Source of the DNA: Helicobacter_B zhangjianzhongii
GTDB taxonomy: Bacteria; Campylobacterota; Campylobacteria; Campylobacterales; Helicobacteraceae
DNA length: 64,000 nucleotides
Reading direction: 5' to 3'
NCBI RefSeq assembly: GCF_030249855.1
Contig: NZ_JANURN010000007.1
Coordinates: 47,285-111,284 of the forward strand
This document shows positions 56,548 to 64,000 of the stretch, in pieces. The notes below the pieces were generated by a model. It was not told where the DNA came from. It was given only the letters and a program-made list of their open reading frames with translations, and did no database searches. Positions within the stretch are counted from its first letter, which is position 1; each line of letters starts with the position of its first letter. Made by a program: the position numbers and the translations under genes.

Positions 56548-57234
56548 ATGTTTAGTTGGTTAGAAAAGAATCCATTCTTTTTCACGGTGGCGTTTTTGAT
56601 CGTATTTTCTATCGCTGGGTTGGTGGAGATTCTCCCAGACTTTTCTAAGTCTTCACGCCCTCTTGTTGGGCTTAAGCCTTACTCTCTGCTAGAGACTGCA
56701 GGGCGACAAGTTTATATTAATGAGGGTTGTTATAACTGCCATTCACAGCTTATTCGCCCATTTTTAGCAGAAACTGATCGTTATGGTATGGCAAGCATAA
56801 ATGGCGAGTATGCTTATGATCGCCCATTCTTGTGGGGATCTAAGCGCACGGGTCCAGATCTTCATCGTATTGGTGATAGCAGAACAACAGATTGGCACGA
56901 AAAGCATATGCTTGATCCTAAAAGTGTTGTCCCTGCTTCTATAATGCCAGCATATAAACATCTCTATGCCAAAAATGCGGATTTTGAGACAGCGTATGCT
57001 GAGGCTTATACACAGATGAAAGTTTTTGCTGTGCCGTATAACACAGAAGGTGGCGTTGCCATTGGGGAAGATATTGAAGAAGCTAAGAAAATCTACCTGC
57101 AAGAAGCCCAAGCAATTGTCGATGATATGAAATCTCAAGAAATCAAAGAAGCTTTGGAAAAAGGCGAAGTGAAAGAGATTGTGGCATTGATCGCTTATCT
57201 TAATAGCTTGGGGCAAGCGCGTAGGACAAAATAA
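56548..57234 (+). CDS. ccoO: cbb3 oxidase subunit II CcoO
   Basis: 228-residue membrane-anchored mono-heme cytochrome c. Single N-terminal helix (FFFTVAFLIVFSIAGLVEIL) and heme site CYNCH in NEGCYNCHSQLIRPF, distal methionine region PASIMPAYKHL. Passes electrons from CcoP to CcoN. Length is normal; no unusual features. Confidence 0.97.
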   Translation: MFSWLEKNPFFFTVAFLIVFSIAGLVEILPDFSKSSRPLVGLKPYSLLETAGRQVYINEGCYNCHSQLIRPFLAETDRYGMASINGEYAYDRPFLWGSKRTGPDLHRIGDSRTTDWHEKHMLDPKSVVPASIMPAYKHLYAKNADFETAYAEAYTQMKVFAVPYNTEGGVAIGEDIEEAKKIYLQEAQAIVDDMKSQEIKEALEKGEVKEIVALIAYLNSLGQARRTK

Positions 57235-57245
57235 GCGGGGTTGAT

Positions 57246-57458
57246 ATGGAAGCTGAAACTATAGAATATTTACGAGCAGGCGTATATTTTGTCGTAACGA
57301 TCTTTCTTATCGTGTTTTTGTATTCTTATGCAGTTTCTATGTGGAGACGCCAAGAGCGTGGTATCCGCGATTATGAGAAGTATGGTGAGTTGGCTGTGCG
57401 AGATGATCTAAATGATGATCTTATAGAGCCTAGAATTACAGAAAAGGAGCAGAGATGA
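57246..57458 (+). CDS. ccoQ: cbb3 oxidase subunit CcoQ
   Basis: 70-residue small subunit: one helix (VYFVVTIFLIVFLYSYAVSMW) and charged C-terminus (RRQERGIRDYEKYGELAV). Stabilises the complex. Overlaps ccoP by 4 bases. Confidence 0.9.
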   Translation: MEAETIEYLRAGVYFVVTIFLIVFLYSYAVSMWRRQERGIRDYEKYGELAVRDDLNDDLIEPRITEKEQR

Positions 57459-58330
57459 ATTGGTTGAGTGATAGTGTCAATATTATTGCTTTATTGGGTG
57501 CGTTAGCTATTTTGGTGATTACTATCTATGTGGTTGGTTTTTATGTCAAAAAAATGAAAACAGCCAAAAACGATGGGGAATTGACAGAACACGATTGGGA
57601 TGGGATCAAGGAGTTTAAAAATAATATCCCTATGGGCTGGCTTGTGATTTTTATGCTGCTTATTGTTTGGGGATTTTGGTATATGTTTTTTGGTTATCCG
57701 CTAAAGAGTTTCTCGCAAATTGGGCAATACAATGAAGAAGTCAAAGCTAACAGCGAGAAGTTTGAGCAGCAATGGCAGAATCTAACCCCTGAAGATAAAA
57801 TCGATATGGGGGAAGGAATCTTTTTGGTGCAGTGCTCTCAATGCCACGGGCTTAATGCAGAAGGCATCAATGGTCAAGCACAAAACCTTCGCGCTTGGGG
57901 TAAAGAAGAGGGCATTATCCATACTATTGATGTGGGTAGCAAAGGGCTTAATTATATCGCTGGAGAGATGCCACCGGGGCTTCTTACTAGCGATGATGAA
58001 AAACGACAAGTTGCAGCGTATGTGATGAAGACTTTTTCTCCTAGCAAATCTACAAAGTATTCACAAGCTGATGTAGAAGCAGGCAAAGTTGTGTATCAAA
58101 ATGTTTGCGCCACTTGCCACGCCAACGATGGAAGCGGTAATGCAAATGGCATAGAAGGCTTTGCTTCAAATCTCAATACTTATGGAGACTATGTGCTTGT
58201 AGAGCAAGTCTTGAAAAATGGCAAGAAAGGCTTCATAGGCAAGATGCCATCTTTCAATTACGCAAACTTTAGCGAAAGACAAGTTGAGGCATTGACTGCT
58301 TATATCAACTCGCTACAAGTTAATGACTAA
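57455..58330 (+). CDS. ccoP: cbb3 oxidase subunit III CcoP (diheme cytochrome c)
   Basis: 291 residues: two N-terminal helices (IIALLGALAILVITIYVV and WLVIFMLLIVWGFWYMFF) and two CxxCH sites (CSQCHG near residue 130 and CATCHA near 220). Electron entry point of the oxidase. The HDWDGIKEFNNxxPxGW segment (DWDGIKEFKNNIPMGW) is the CcoP signature. Confidence 0.97.
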   Translation: MNWLSDSVNIIALLGALAILVITIYVVGFYVKKMKTAKNDGELTEHDWDGIKEFKNNIPMGWLVIFMLLIVWGFWYMFFGYPLKSFSQIGQYNEEVKANSEKFEQQWQNLTPEDKIDMGEGIFLVQCSQCHGLNAEGINGQAQNLRAWGKEEGIIHTIDVGSKGLNYIAGEMPPGLLTSDDEKRQVAAYVMKTFSPSKSTKYSQADVEAGKVVYQNVCATCHANDGSGNANGIEGFASNLNTYGDYVLVEQVLKNGKKGFIGKMPSFNYANFSERQVEALTAYINSLQVND

Positions 58331-58345
58331 GTAAAGGAGTAGGTG

Positions 58346-58546
58346 ATGAATGGACTATTTGGTATAAATGGGCTTTTGGGATATTTGGTGGCTGTTGTGC
58401 TTGTCGTTGTTCTTGCGATTGGTTTTGGCTATGTTGCTGTAAGTGTGCAAAGTGCCAACGCGCAAAATTACTATGAGTTTAAGGACTACAAGGGTATCAA
58501 GGCACAAAGCGTGGAAAATAAAAACTTCTTCCAAGATGCACAATAA
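58346..58546 (+). CDS. Small membrane protein of the cco operon (DUF4006-type)
   Basis: 66 residues: a single membrane helix (LLGYLVAVVLVVVLAIGFGYVAVSV, given in part) followed by a polar tail. Occurs downstream of ccoP in Helicobacter and Campylobacter and is annotated DUF4006. ATG at 58346 has AAAGGAG upstream; the GTG one codon earlier is less likely. Function not established, probably oxidase assembly or stability. Confidence 0.7.
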   Translation: MNGLFGINGLLGYLVAVVLVVVLAIGFGYVAVSVQSANAQNYYEFKDYKGIKAQSVENKNFFQDAQ

Positions 58547-58556
58547 AGGAGAATCT

Positions 58557-58661
58557 ATGTTTACTGCAGCAGAAAAATTATTAGGTGCTTTGCTGGTTGT
58601 TTTGGGTGTTGTTTCTATTGCTATTGCTTTTATTCCCGATGGGCTTTTGCATCTTGTTTAA
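58557..58661 (+). CDS. 34-residue membrane miniprotein of the cco operon
   Basis: MFTAAEKLLGALLVVLGVVSIAIAFIPDGLLHLV in pieces: an amphipathic start (MFTAAEKLLG) and a hydrophobic helix (ALLVVLGVVSIAIAF) with a short polar tail. AAAGGAG lies 6 bases before the ATG, 10 bases after the previous stop. The ribosome site, operon position and clean helix support a real gene although it is below usual size cutoffs. Confidence 0.65.
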   Translation: MFTAAEKLLGALLVVLGVVSIAIAFIPDGLLHLV

Positions 58662-58669
58662 GGAATAGC

Positions 58670-59317
58670 TTGAAGCCTTTTTTTAAGCGCATTGTCTTTG
58701 CGCTGTTTGTTGCCCCCCTATTATATGCTGATGTCGGTAGCCCAATATCTAGTGGCTACATCATCGGCAATACACATCAAACTCTCGTGCCAAAGACACA
58801 AGAGATCATACGGCTTCTCTCGGCAGAAATTTTTCAAAAAACAGGCATTAAAATCTATATCGATATTATCGATGAGATCTCTATCTCTCCAAGGTATCCA
58901 ACAAAACAAGCGCGTAAAGATTATCAAGCGACATTTTATTCGCGATTGCCAGAGCCGTATGTTGTCTTGTCTTTGTTTGTGCAAGAAAGAAAATTCGATC
59001 TTGTTAGTAGTGATGATTTGCAGGCATTTCTTAGTGCTAAAGTATTGGATTCTGTGTATTTTGACTATATGGCACCACTTATCCCAGAAAAAGAGCAAGA
59101 CATCACGCCCGAGCGACTTTCTGCGATTTTGCTCAATGGCTATGCTGAGATCACAGACATCATTGCTCGCCACTATGACATAAAGTTTGAGCATAGTATT
59201 AGCACAGATGAGCAAGGCGTGCGTTTTTTTGTGCGCTTTATTCTCTATGCTATGTTGCTTATTTTGCTTGGACTTTTTGTGCTTGCTCAATTTTCTCGTA
59301 AAAAACCTTCTTCCTAG
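58670..59317 (+). CDS. TPM-domain-like protein with C-terminal membrane anchor
   Basis: 215 residues starting with TTG. N-terminal signal (FALFVAPLLYADV), a soluble domain whose helix ALxxxTGxKIYID-like segment (LLSAEIFQKTGIKIYIDIID) and later PYVVLSLFVQERKFDLV resemble TPM domains, and a C-terminal helix (YAMLLILLGLFVLAQF) plus basic tail. Follows the 34-residue gene by 8 bases, consistent with the H. pylori cco downstream genes. Role presumably in oxidase biogenesis, unproven. Confidence 0.65.
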   Translation: MKPFFKRIVFALFVAPLLYADVGSPISSGYIIGNTHQTLVPKTQEIIRLLSAEIFQKTGIKIYIDIIDEISISPRYPTKQARKDYQATFYSRLPEPYVVLSLFVQERKFDLVSSDDLQAFLSAKVLDSVYFDYMAPLIPEKEQDITPERLSAILLNGYAEITDIIARHYDIKFEHSISTDEQGVRFFVRFILYAMLLILLGLFVLAQFSRKKPSS

Positions 59318-59325
59318 GAGAGAGT

Positions 59326-60114
59326 ATGAAACCAAATCCCATCAGCCCACAAGACTCCAGCACAACTAAGGCGCGTAATTTATGGCCCTATGGTATTTTG
59401 CTAGCGATATTTATCGGCATTATTTTGATTTGTATCTCTGTGTATATTTCTGTAAAACATCCAGTCTATGATGATCGCTCATTTTTCCAGAAGCATACCG
59501 ACACAGATAGTGCGATCAATCAGCTTTTAGAAGACACTGATACGCTGCAAGAGTATTATGACTTTTATCTCCAAGCAAATACCAAACCCACAAAAGATAG
59601 TATCCTAAAGCCTAGCTCCCCTTATTTTCGTGCTTCTCATCGTGATAAAGTAGAAAATAACTCGCCAAATATCTTGCTCATCAAACAGCTTAATACACTC
59701 TATTTGCTTGCAGATACACTAGATCATAAATCTAATGACCTGCAAGATTTGCGCATTCAGGTCTTTATGCAAAAAATAGGCGATCCCAAAGAATTAGAAG
59801 TGCATATTTATGATTCTAGCAGTGGATCATTTAGCAAGAGTGTGCCAGAGCATAAGGGAGGGCAGATTCTCATTGGCACAATGCTTTTTGACCCAAAGGA
59901 GCAGGTATTTGTAAGCCCATCGTTTGAGATAGAGGCAGAGGGGCGGTGGATTGTTGCTTTGCAGATTACAGGTAAGATAGCTCAAACTGCTCAAGACACT
60001 CAATCTCAAGGGAATACGCAGGAGCATAGGGATCTTTTTGTCGTGCTAGAAAAGGAATTTTTCAGTATGCCAAAGCCTCAAATACATACCGATAGCCAAG
60101 TCAAAGCACGCTAA
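59326..60114 (+). CDS. FixH-like protein
   Basis: 262 residues. The N-terminal LWPYGILLAIFIGIILICISVYISVKHPVY matches the start of FixH (WPYxxxxxFxxxxxxxxxxVxxAxxxPV); it has one membrane helix and a periplasmic domain (NILLIKQLNTLYLLADTLDHK and beta strands). FixH/CcoH assists cbb3 assembly. Preceded by GGAG and 8 bases after the previous gene. C-terminal EHRDLFVVLEKEFFSMPKPQ is normal-looking. Confidence 0.65.
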   Translation: MKPNPISPQDSSTTKARNLWPYGILLAIFIGIILICISVYISVKHPVYDDRSFFQKHTDTDSAINQLLEDTDTLQEYYDFYLQANTKPTKDSILKPSSPYFRASHRDKVENNSPNILLIKQLNTLYLLADTLDHKSNDLQDLRIQVFMQKIGDPKELEVHIYDSSSGSFSKSVPEHKGGQILIGTMLFDPKEQVFVSPSFEIEAEGRWIVALQITGKIAQTAQDTQSQGNTQEHRDLFVVLEKEFFSMPKPQIHTDSQVKAR

Positions 60115-60477
60115 ATGCTAGCCCAAAGATTCGCTAAAGCCCCTAGCTTGCAAGCGCGCAAAACTGCCACACAGGTGCTTTGTGCGTTTGTGATGGTGGA
60201 GCTTGTGTTTGCGCTTGTGGTTATTGGCGTGGCGTTTGGGATTTTGGCGCATTTTTATCGTGAGCGATCAATGACCGCGGAATTGCCCGTAGCTGAGCTA
60301 GATGTCGTGCAAGAAAAAGCACTCCAAGAGCTAGAATCCAAAATCGCACCAGCACCGCATATCATAGTCGGTAGCGATGGACTTTCTTGCCAAGGTGAGC
60401 TTTTTAGCACTACGCAGTCTCAAAGCACCTTTAAGCTCTTTATCCCACAAGTATGCGACAAGTCAAGCACACCATAG
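60115..60477 (+). CDS. Pseudopilin-like protein 1 (type IV prepilin N-terminus)
   Basis: 120 residues. Prepilin motif A|FVMVELVFALVVIGVAFGI with glutamate at position 5 after the presumed cleavage, preceded by a basic leader of about 24 residues. The soluble part is short with a Cys pair (CQGELF, CDKSS). Starts immediately after the FixH-like stop. Homologues in this phylum include transformation/type II secretion pseudopilins (C. jejuni CtsT); assignment is by the N-terminus only. Confidence 0.65.
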   Translation: MLAQRFAKAPSLQARKTATQVLCAFVMVELVFALVVIGVAFGILAHFYRERSMTAELPVAELDVVQEKALQELESKIAPAPHIIVGSDGLSCQGELFSTTQSQSTFKLFIPQVCDKSSTP

Positions 60478-60881
60478 CTAGCCACGCGCGAGCATTTGTG
60501 CTACTAGAGCTAGTGTTTGGTATCGTGATTTTATCGCTTATTGTTATCACGCTTGTGCAAGTAGCTCTCTCACTCCAAAGACAATCCATAGCAAAAAGCA
60601 GCATAGCTCTCGCGCAAATCTCCCTATCCAATACCGCCGATATTATCCGCAATCATTTAGAGACAGAATCTAGCTTTACATTTGTGGATTCTACCCTGCA
60701 GAGCGGATCGCACACGATCATTTTGCGCGATCATTCAATATTCCTTGATGGCGTGCTGCTGGGGCAAGATATTACACGATTTGATGTGAAATCCTTGCCC
60801 AATAACGCCTTTAGCATAGATATATGCACAAATCTGTCTCACAAGATATTTTGTGTCAATCGTGTAGGCTGGCTGCGGTAG
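60453..60881 (+). CDS. Pseudopilin-like protein 2
   Basis: 142 residues with prepilin motif A|FVLLELVFGIVILSLIVITL (Glu at position 5) after a 13-residue leader. The rest is a small globular domain with Cys near 128 and 135. It overlaps gene 1 by 25 bases and gene 3 begins 2 bases after its stop. Same caveat as gene 1. Confidence 0.65.
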   Translation: MRQVKHTIASHARAFVLLELVFGIVILSLIVITLVQVALSLQRQSIAKSSIALAQISLSNTADIIRNHLETESSFTFVDSTLQSGSHTIILRDHSIFLDGVLLGQDITRFDVKSLPNNAFSIDICTNLSHKIFCVNRVGWLR

Positions 60882-60883
60882 CT

Positions 60884-61243
60884 ATGGGTGCGTTGCGATC
60901 ATCTTATAAATCCACATCAAAAGCGTATGCCTTGCTATATGCCATTATGCTTTTGCTACTTATTGGCTTTTTTCTCACAAGCCTTCGCACAAGCACAGGC
61001 ATTACACTAGATAGGCTCACAAACTCGCACATAAAATTCCAAGGGGCTTTATATCTACAAAGTCTTGAGCAAGTAGCTAAGCTTTGCCACGCTGCACAGA
61101 TTGCTTCTGGAGATTTTGTGCTAGATGATGATTATAAGGGCGGATTTGAGATTGTTGGTGATAGGGTGTTTTTGTATATCGAAGCCATAAATCGCCGCAC
61201 CGGACAGATTTTGCGCAGCACAAAAGACATCGCTTTACCATAG
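60884..61243 (+). CDS. Pseudopilin-like protein 3
   Basis: 119 residues. Hydrophobic segment A|YALLYAIMLLLLIGFFLTSL lacks Glu at position 5, as in PilX/GspK-type minor pseudopilins. The remainder (DFVLDDDYKGGFEIVGDRVFLYIEAINRRT) is a short globular domain. Start ATG at 60884 (GGTAGCT upstream) was preferred to 60824, which would overlap gene 2. Three such genes in a row suggest a minor-pilin tip complex. Confidence 0.6.
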   Translation: MGALRSSYKSTSKAYALLYAIMLLLLIGFFLTSLRTSTGITLDRLTNSHIKFQGALYLQSLEQVAKLCHAAQIASGDFVLDDDYKGGFEIVGDRVFLYIEAINRRTGQILRSTKDIALP

Positions 61244-61452
61244 CACTGCTTGGTAATGTTTTCCTAGAATCCAGCTTATGCGTTATCGCGGATTCTATGC
61301 TAGCAGAAGCGTGGCAAAAAGCGCGACAAGACTTTTAGCAGCCACAAGCACACAACATAATAAAGTAGATTCTAAGCCACATCAGTGTCAAAGGCGGTGG
61401 ATTAGTGATCGTGCCATTACTAAAGCCCAAGTATAGCAATGGCATTCTGCAC

Positions 61453-63870
61453 TTATTTGGCAAGTGTGGAGCGCAGCTTATCGCACGCGCCATCTTCGCC
61501 ATTCTCACAGGCTTGGTAGTAGTAGATCTGCGCTTTTTGCTTATCTCTCGCCACTCCCCTGCCTAGCCAATACGCATCGCCCACTTTCGAGCAGCTCGCA
61601 TAGCTATTTAGGCGCAATCTATCCATATAGCCCGCGCGCTCAATCTCAAGCACATCACACGCCTTTTTATAGAGCTGGGCTTGCTCAACGCTTCCTTTAG
61701 ATTCTGGCTTCCTAGATTCTAGCCCAGCTAGCACAGCACAGCTCTCGCTATCATCACGCGCGCAAGCAAGCTCGGCTACCGCACGCAGGCTATCTCTATA
61801 TTTCTTAGGGCTACCATAGACTTTATCATAAGAGCGCATAAGTGTCCTGCACGCGAGATTTGAGCCATCTTTGCACACCTTTTCAAACTGCGCTAAATCC
61901 GCCTTTGTCAGCTTGCCATCTTCATAAATCACTTTGAGCATAAAGGTCTTTTGCACTTCTAGGATTGCATTTGCTTTTGTTTTATTACAGCCTTCTAGCA
62001 GGTATTCTAATGGCGCGCAAGCACTTGCTACAAGCTCTTTGGCAGAATCTACAAGCTTGGCTGCTTCATATTCTTTAGCGCGAGCGAGAAGCCCCAGGCA
62101 GCCTAGCTCCTCTCCACGCGAGCAAGCATTTTGCAGCAAAGGCAGTGAGCCGGCTAGATCACGCGGAAGCGATGAGACATCAAGCCCCTTGCTTGCAAAG
62201 TGCTTGATCTGCTCTTGCTTTAGCGCAAGCAGCTCACCTAGCATAGCATACGAGCCGCTATGCCCTAGCTCACAGCCCTTTTTGCTAGCTTCTAGCACCT
62301 CTGCAATGCCCACTTTACTCCCCTTAGCCTTTTTTGCGCCCTTTTTTGTATCTCTGCCCTTTGCTTCATCTTTGCTTGTTGCTTGCCCTGATAGCACTAG
62401 CTCGCTAAACATCGCGCAAGACTCCCCCACCCCTGCCTTACAATTTGCTAGCAAGAGGTGTAGATCTTTTGTGCGAGCAGCGGTGATTTGGCACGCCTTT
62501 ATGCTGCCTTTTTGGCATAGCTCGCTGATTTTTTCACTTGAAAGCTTGCTGAAGTCTTGCAAGTCAAGCGCGAAGCTTGGGGATTGTATGCGCGCTAGGA
62601 TTGCTTGCTGCTTAGGGGATAGCGCGAAGTCTGTGGGCGTTGGAGCAGGCGGCGCAGGGTCTTGCAGTGATTCTTCTAGCGATTCTTGCGCAAGCTTTTG
62701 CGCGCTTTTTTGGAGCGTTTGACATATCGCGCTGGTGCTTGTGGGGCTTGGGATAAGGCGCAAATGTGCCTTATCTTGCTCATAGTATAGCTCTAGGCAA
62801 TTTTGCCTATCTTGCAGGAAAAAGACTCGATTGCCCATTACCATATCTGGCAAATCACTCTGTGCTATATGCGCGCTTTGCTCGCAGAGCTTTTGAGCTT
62901 GCTTTGGCAAAATGGTAGAATCTAGGCAGGGGGCAAGCCCATCTTGTGCCATAGATTCTAGGATCTGCTTGGTTTTGCTTTTTTGTGTGTAAATGCGCAA
63001 GAGATATTTAGCGCGGTAGAGTCTGGAAAGATACTCGTGCGCAAAATACCCCACAAATGCCCCAAGCCACGCGTTATCCTCAAAGCCTTGCAGCTCCTTT
63101 ATCAGTGGCTTAAGCTCCTTGCTAGGATAAGCACGCAAGCTATCAAAGCCCAAGTCCTTGAATAGCTCACCAGAATCTTGGATACTAGCAACTAGAGCAA
63201 AAAGCGCGAAGCCTTGTGTGCCATATCGCAAGACTTCTTGCAGCTGCAAATCTTTGCTTTGAAGCGAGCGGAAAGCATTGACAAGATTAAATAGCTCGGT
63301 TTCGTGCCCACAGCCCCCGCTGACACAAACCTTTGTCGGCTTATAGCCGCTAACAAAGTGGAAAAACTCTCCCCCAAAGCTTAGGATAAAGGCATTTTGC
63401 TCTGCCAAAAAGCTCTCCCAAGCAAGCTCTATCTTTTTGCGTGCGTGCTCTTCTTTTGGCTTAACGACTTTAGATTCTGCTATGGAATCTGTATCTAAGA
63501 AAGCAGCCAAACCGCCATTATCACGCACATACTCTGTGGCAAAGCGCAGCAATGCCACGCGCAAAAACACTTCATACGCTTTGATGAAGTCTTTTTGCTC
63601 CTGTGTTGTAGCAAGAGATCGCAAATGCGCAATCGCAGGAGAAAATTGCTCTACATACTGCGCACTTAGATCCCACAACCGCACTTGGGGTGTCTTGCTA
63701 AGCGGGGGTAGTGTAGCTTGGGGCTTGGCATTGTGAGTTGCATCTGCTTTGCTCTGTTTAGATTCTAGCACCAGCGGCACAAAGCGTTCAAGCGTAGCTG
63801 GGGCATTTGCCATAGAGAGAGTGCATAAAGCCCCCACAAAGCCACATAAGCATACAAGTAAGCGTATCAT
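61453..63870 (-). CDS. Large secreted Sel1-like repeat protein
   Basis: 805 residues. Signal peptide MIRLLVCLCGFVGALC... ending SMANA; the first 430 residues are helical and unrecognised (a CVSGGCGHE pair near 195). From about residue 440 to the end there are Sel1-like units with paired cysteines spaced by GxxxxCxxL (LCQKGSIKACQITA, NCKAGVGESCAMF, GCELGHSGSYAMLG, ACSRGEELGCLGLLA, VCKDGSNLACRTL, ACARDDSESCAVLAG, ACENGEDGACDKL). Related Hcp proteins in Helicobacter are secreted and provoke host responses. The Lys-rich KGRDTKKGAKKAKGSKVG lies between units. Gene ends 10 bases after the pyrH stop (same strand). Confidence 0.7.
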   Translation of the reverse strand: MIRLLVCLCGFVGALCTLSMANAPATLERFVPLVLESKQSKADATHNAKPQATLPPLSKTPQVRLWDLSAQYVEQFSPAIAHLRSLATTQEQKDFIKAYEVFLRVALLRFATEYVRDNGGLAAFLDTDSIAESKVVKPKEEHARKKIELAWESFLAEQNAFILSFGGEFFHFVSGYKPTKVCVSGGCGHETELFNLVNAFRSLQSKDLQLQEVLRYGTQGFALFALVASIQDSGELFKDLGFDSLRAYPSKELKPLIKELQGFEDNAWLGAFVGYFAHEYLSRLYRAKYLLRIYTQKSKTKQILESMAQDGLAPCLDSTILPKQAQKLCEQSAHIAQSDLPDMVMGNRVFFLQDRQNCLELYYEQDKAHLRLIPSPTSTSAICQTLQKSAQKLAQESLEESLQDPAPPAPTPTDFALSPKQQAILARIQSPSFALDLQDFSKLSSEKISELCQKGSIKACQITAARTKDLHLLLANCKAGVGESCAMFSELVLSGQATSKDEAKGRDTKKGAKKAKGSKVGIAEVLEASKKGCELGHSGSYAMLGELLALKQEQIKHFASKGLDVSSLPRDLAGSLPLLQNACSRGEELGCLGLLARAKEYEAAKLVDSAKELVASACAPLEYLLEGCNKTKANAILEVQKTFMLKVIYEDGKLTKADLAQFEKVCKDGSNLACRTLMRSYDKVYGSPKKYRDSLRAVAELACARDDSESCAVLAGLESRKPESKGSVEQAQLYKKACDVLEIERAGYMDRLRLNSYASCSKVGDAYWLGRGVARDKQKAQIYYYQACENGEDGACDKLRSTLAK

Positions 63871-63880
63871 GCATATCCCC

Positions 63881-64000
63881 CTATCTCACCACAGAGAACA
63901 CACCCTTGCCATCACGCACGATCTCAAGGAGATTTCCTGCTTTAAACATATTGCACACGATGATAGGTAGGCGATTATCTTTGGCTAGGGCGATTGCTGT
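63881..64000 (-). CDS. pyrH: Uridylate kinase PyrH, C-terminal fragment
   Basis: 40 codons at the right edge; the gene continues out of the window. Minus-strand translation ends AIALAKDNRLPIIVCNMFKAGNLLEIVRDGKGVFSVVR in pieces (AIALAKDNRLPIIVC, NMFKAGNLLEIV, RDGKGVFSVVR). The DNxxxIxVxNMxxxGNLxxIxxG pattern is the UMP kinase C-terminus. It runs toward the Sel1-like gene on the same strand with a 10-base gap. Confidence 0.85.
   Translation of the reverse strand, partial: TAIALAKDNRLPIIVCNMFKAGNLLEIVRDGKGVFSVVR

Noticed and set aside
61278..61436. Possible 52-residue plus-strand gene (MRYRGFYASRSVAKSATRLL...)
   Set aside because: No ribosome-binding sequence, contains a KVDS repeat word, and resembles no known protein; more likely untranslated spacer between convergent genes.
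1..64000. CRISPR array
   Set aside because: Repeats are dispersed, with no run of equal-length direct repeats and unique spacers, and no cas genes are present.
1..64000. tRNA or rRNA genes
   Set aside because: No cloverleaf with GTTCRA-type T-arm and CCA end or rRNA core sequence was noticed in the intergenic regions; a covariance search would settle it.
1..64000. Frequent GATTCTAG explained purely by codon preference for Asp-Ser or Leu-Glu-Ser
   Set aside because: The extended word GTGGATTCTAG is equally found between genes and as perfect inverted pairs, which codon use cannot explain; a shorter-core contribution from codon bias remains possible.

Overview
The window looks like a chromosomal segment of an enterohepatic Helicobacter or close relative. 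The evidence is a cbb3 oxidase operon (ccoNOQP), fused ispDF followed by an HP1021/CemR-type orphan regulator, pseB, an agmatine deiminase of the H. pylori type, HypF, TATAAT-type -10 boxes behind weak or absent -35 boxes, and local gene orders I recall from H. pylori (lgt / RluA-like / waaA / HP0958 / nif3 / glyQ; dnaB / comEC) and Campylobacter jejuni (ispDF / regulator / ATP-sulfurylase-like). Genus is fairly secure; species is not (base composition would suit an H. canis-like genome, unmeasured).

Layout. 1-26862 is almost entirely minus strand: trmD-rimM-khpA-rpsP, ffh, cutA, a fused SMR transporter, lgt, a STAS/HATPase pair, an RluA-like synthase, waaA, flgZ/HP0958, nif3, then a foreign-looking 6.2 kb block (type I restriction-modification hsdS/hsdM/hsdR with a RelBE-like toxin-antitoxin pair inside it) wedged between nif3 and glyQ, then a TerB-like gene, an HdrB-like gene, pepF, hypF and aguA. 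26998-31880 is plus strand: dnaB, comEC, a lipoprotein and a lone pstC. pseB is minus. 33156-43714 is plus: ispDF, CemR-like regulator, ATP-sulfurylase-like protein, sialidase-like protein, a membrane protein, carbonic anhydrase, kdsA, ribH, nusB. Then come a thioesterase (minus), galE, lipoproteins, ybgC and gdhA (plus), uvrB (minus), priA, the cco operon with assembly partners and three pseudopilin-like genes (plus), and finally a Sel1-like secreted protein and the end of pyrH (minus).

The most unusual content is a set of short, modular, palindromic repeats. They lie between genes and also inside protein-coding genes, where they are translated in frame and enlarge enzymes: IspDF carries about 190 extra residues, AguA about 130, the ATP-sulfurylase-like protein about 185, the sialidase-like protein about 230, and an MdtJ-like and an MdtI-like SMR half are joined by about 125 residues of repeat. 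At least three structured families have conserved sequence and hairpin stems that differ between copies but stay self-complementary. This resembles the Rickettsia palindromic element phenomenon, but in a Campylobacterota genome and with different sequences. A separate short word, AAAAGTGGATTCTAG, has about 40 exact copies of its 11-base core by eye, four times as a near-perfect inverted pair. Its density and its use as hairpins recall DNA uptake sequences of Neisseria and Pasteurellaceae; comEC and three pseudopilin-like genes are in the same window, but the uptake idea is inference only. No tRNA, rRNA or CRISPR array was seen.
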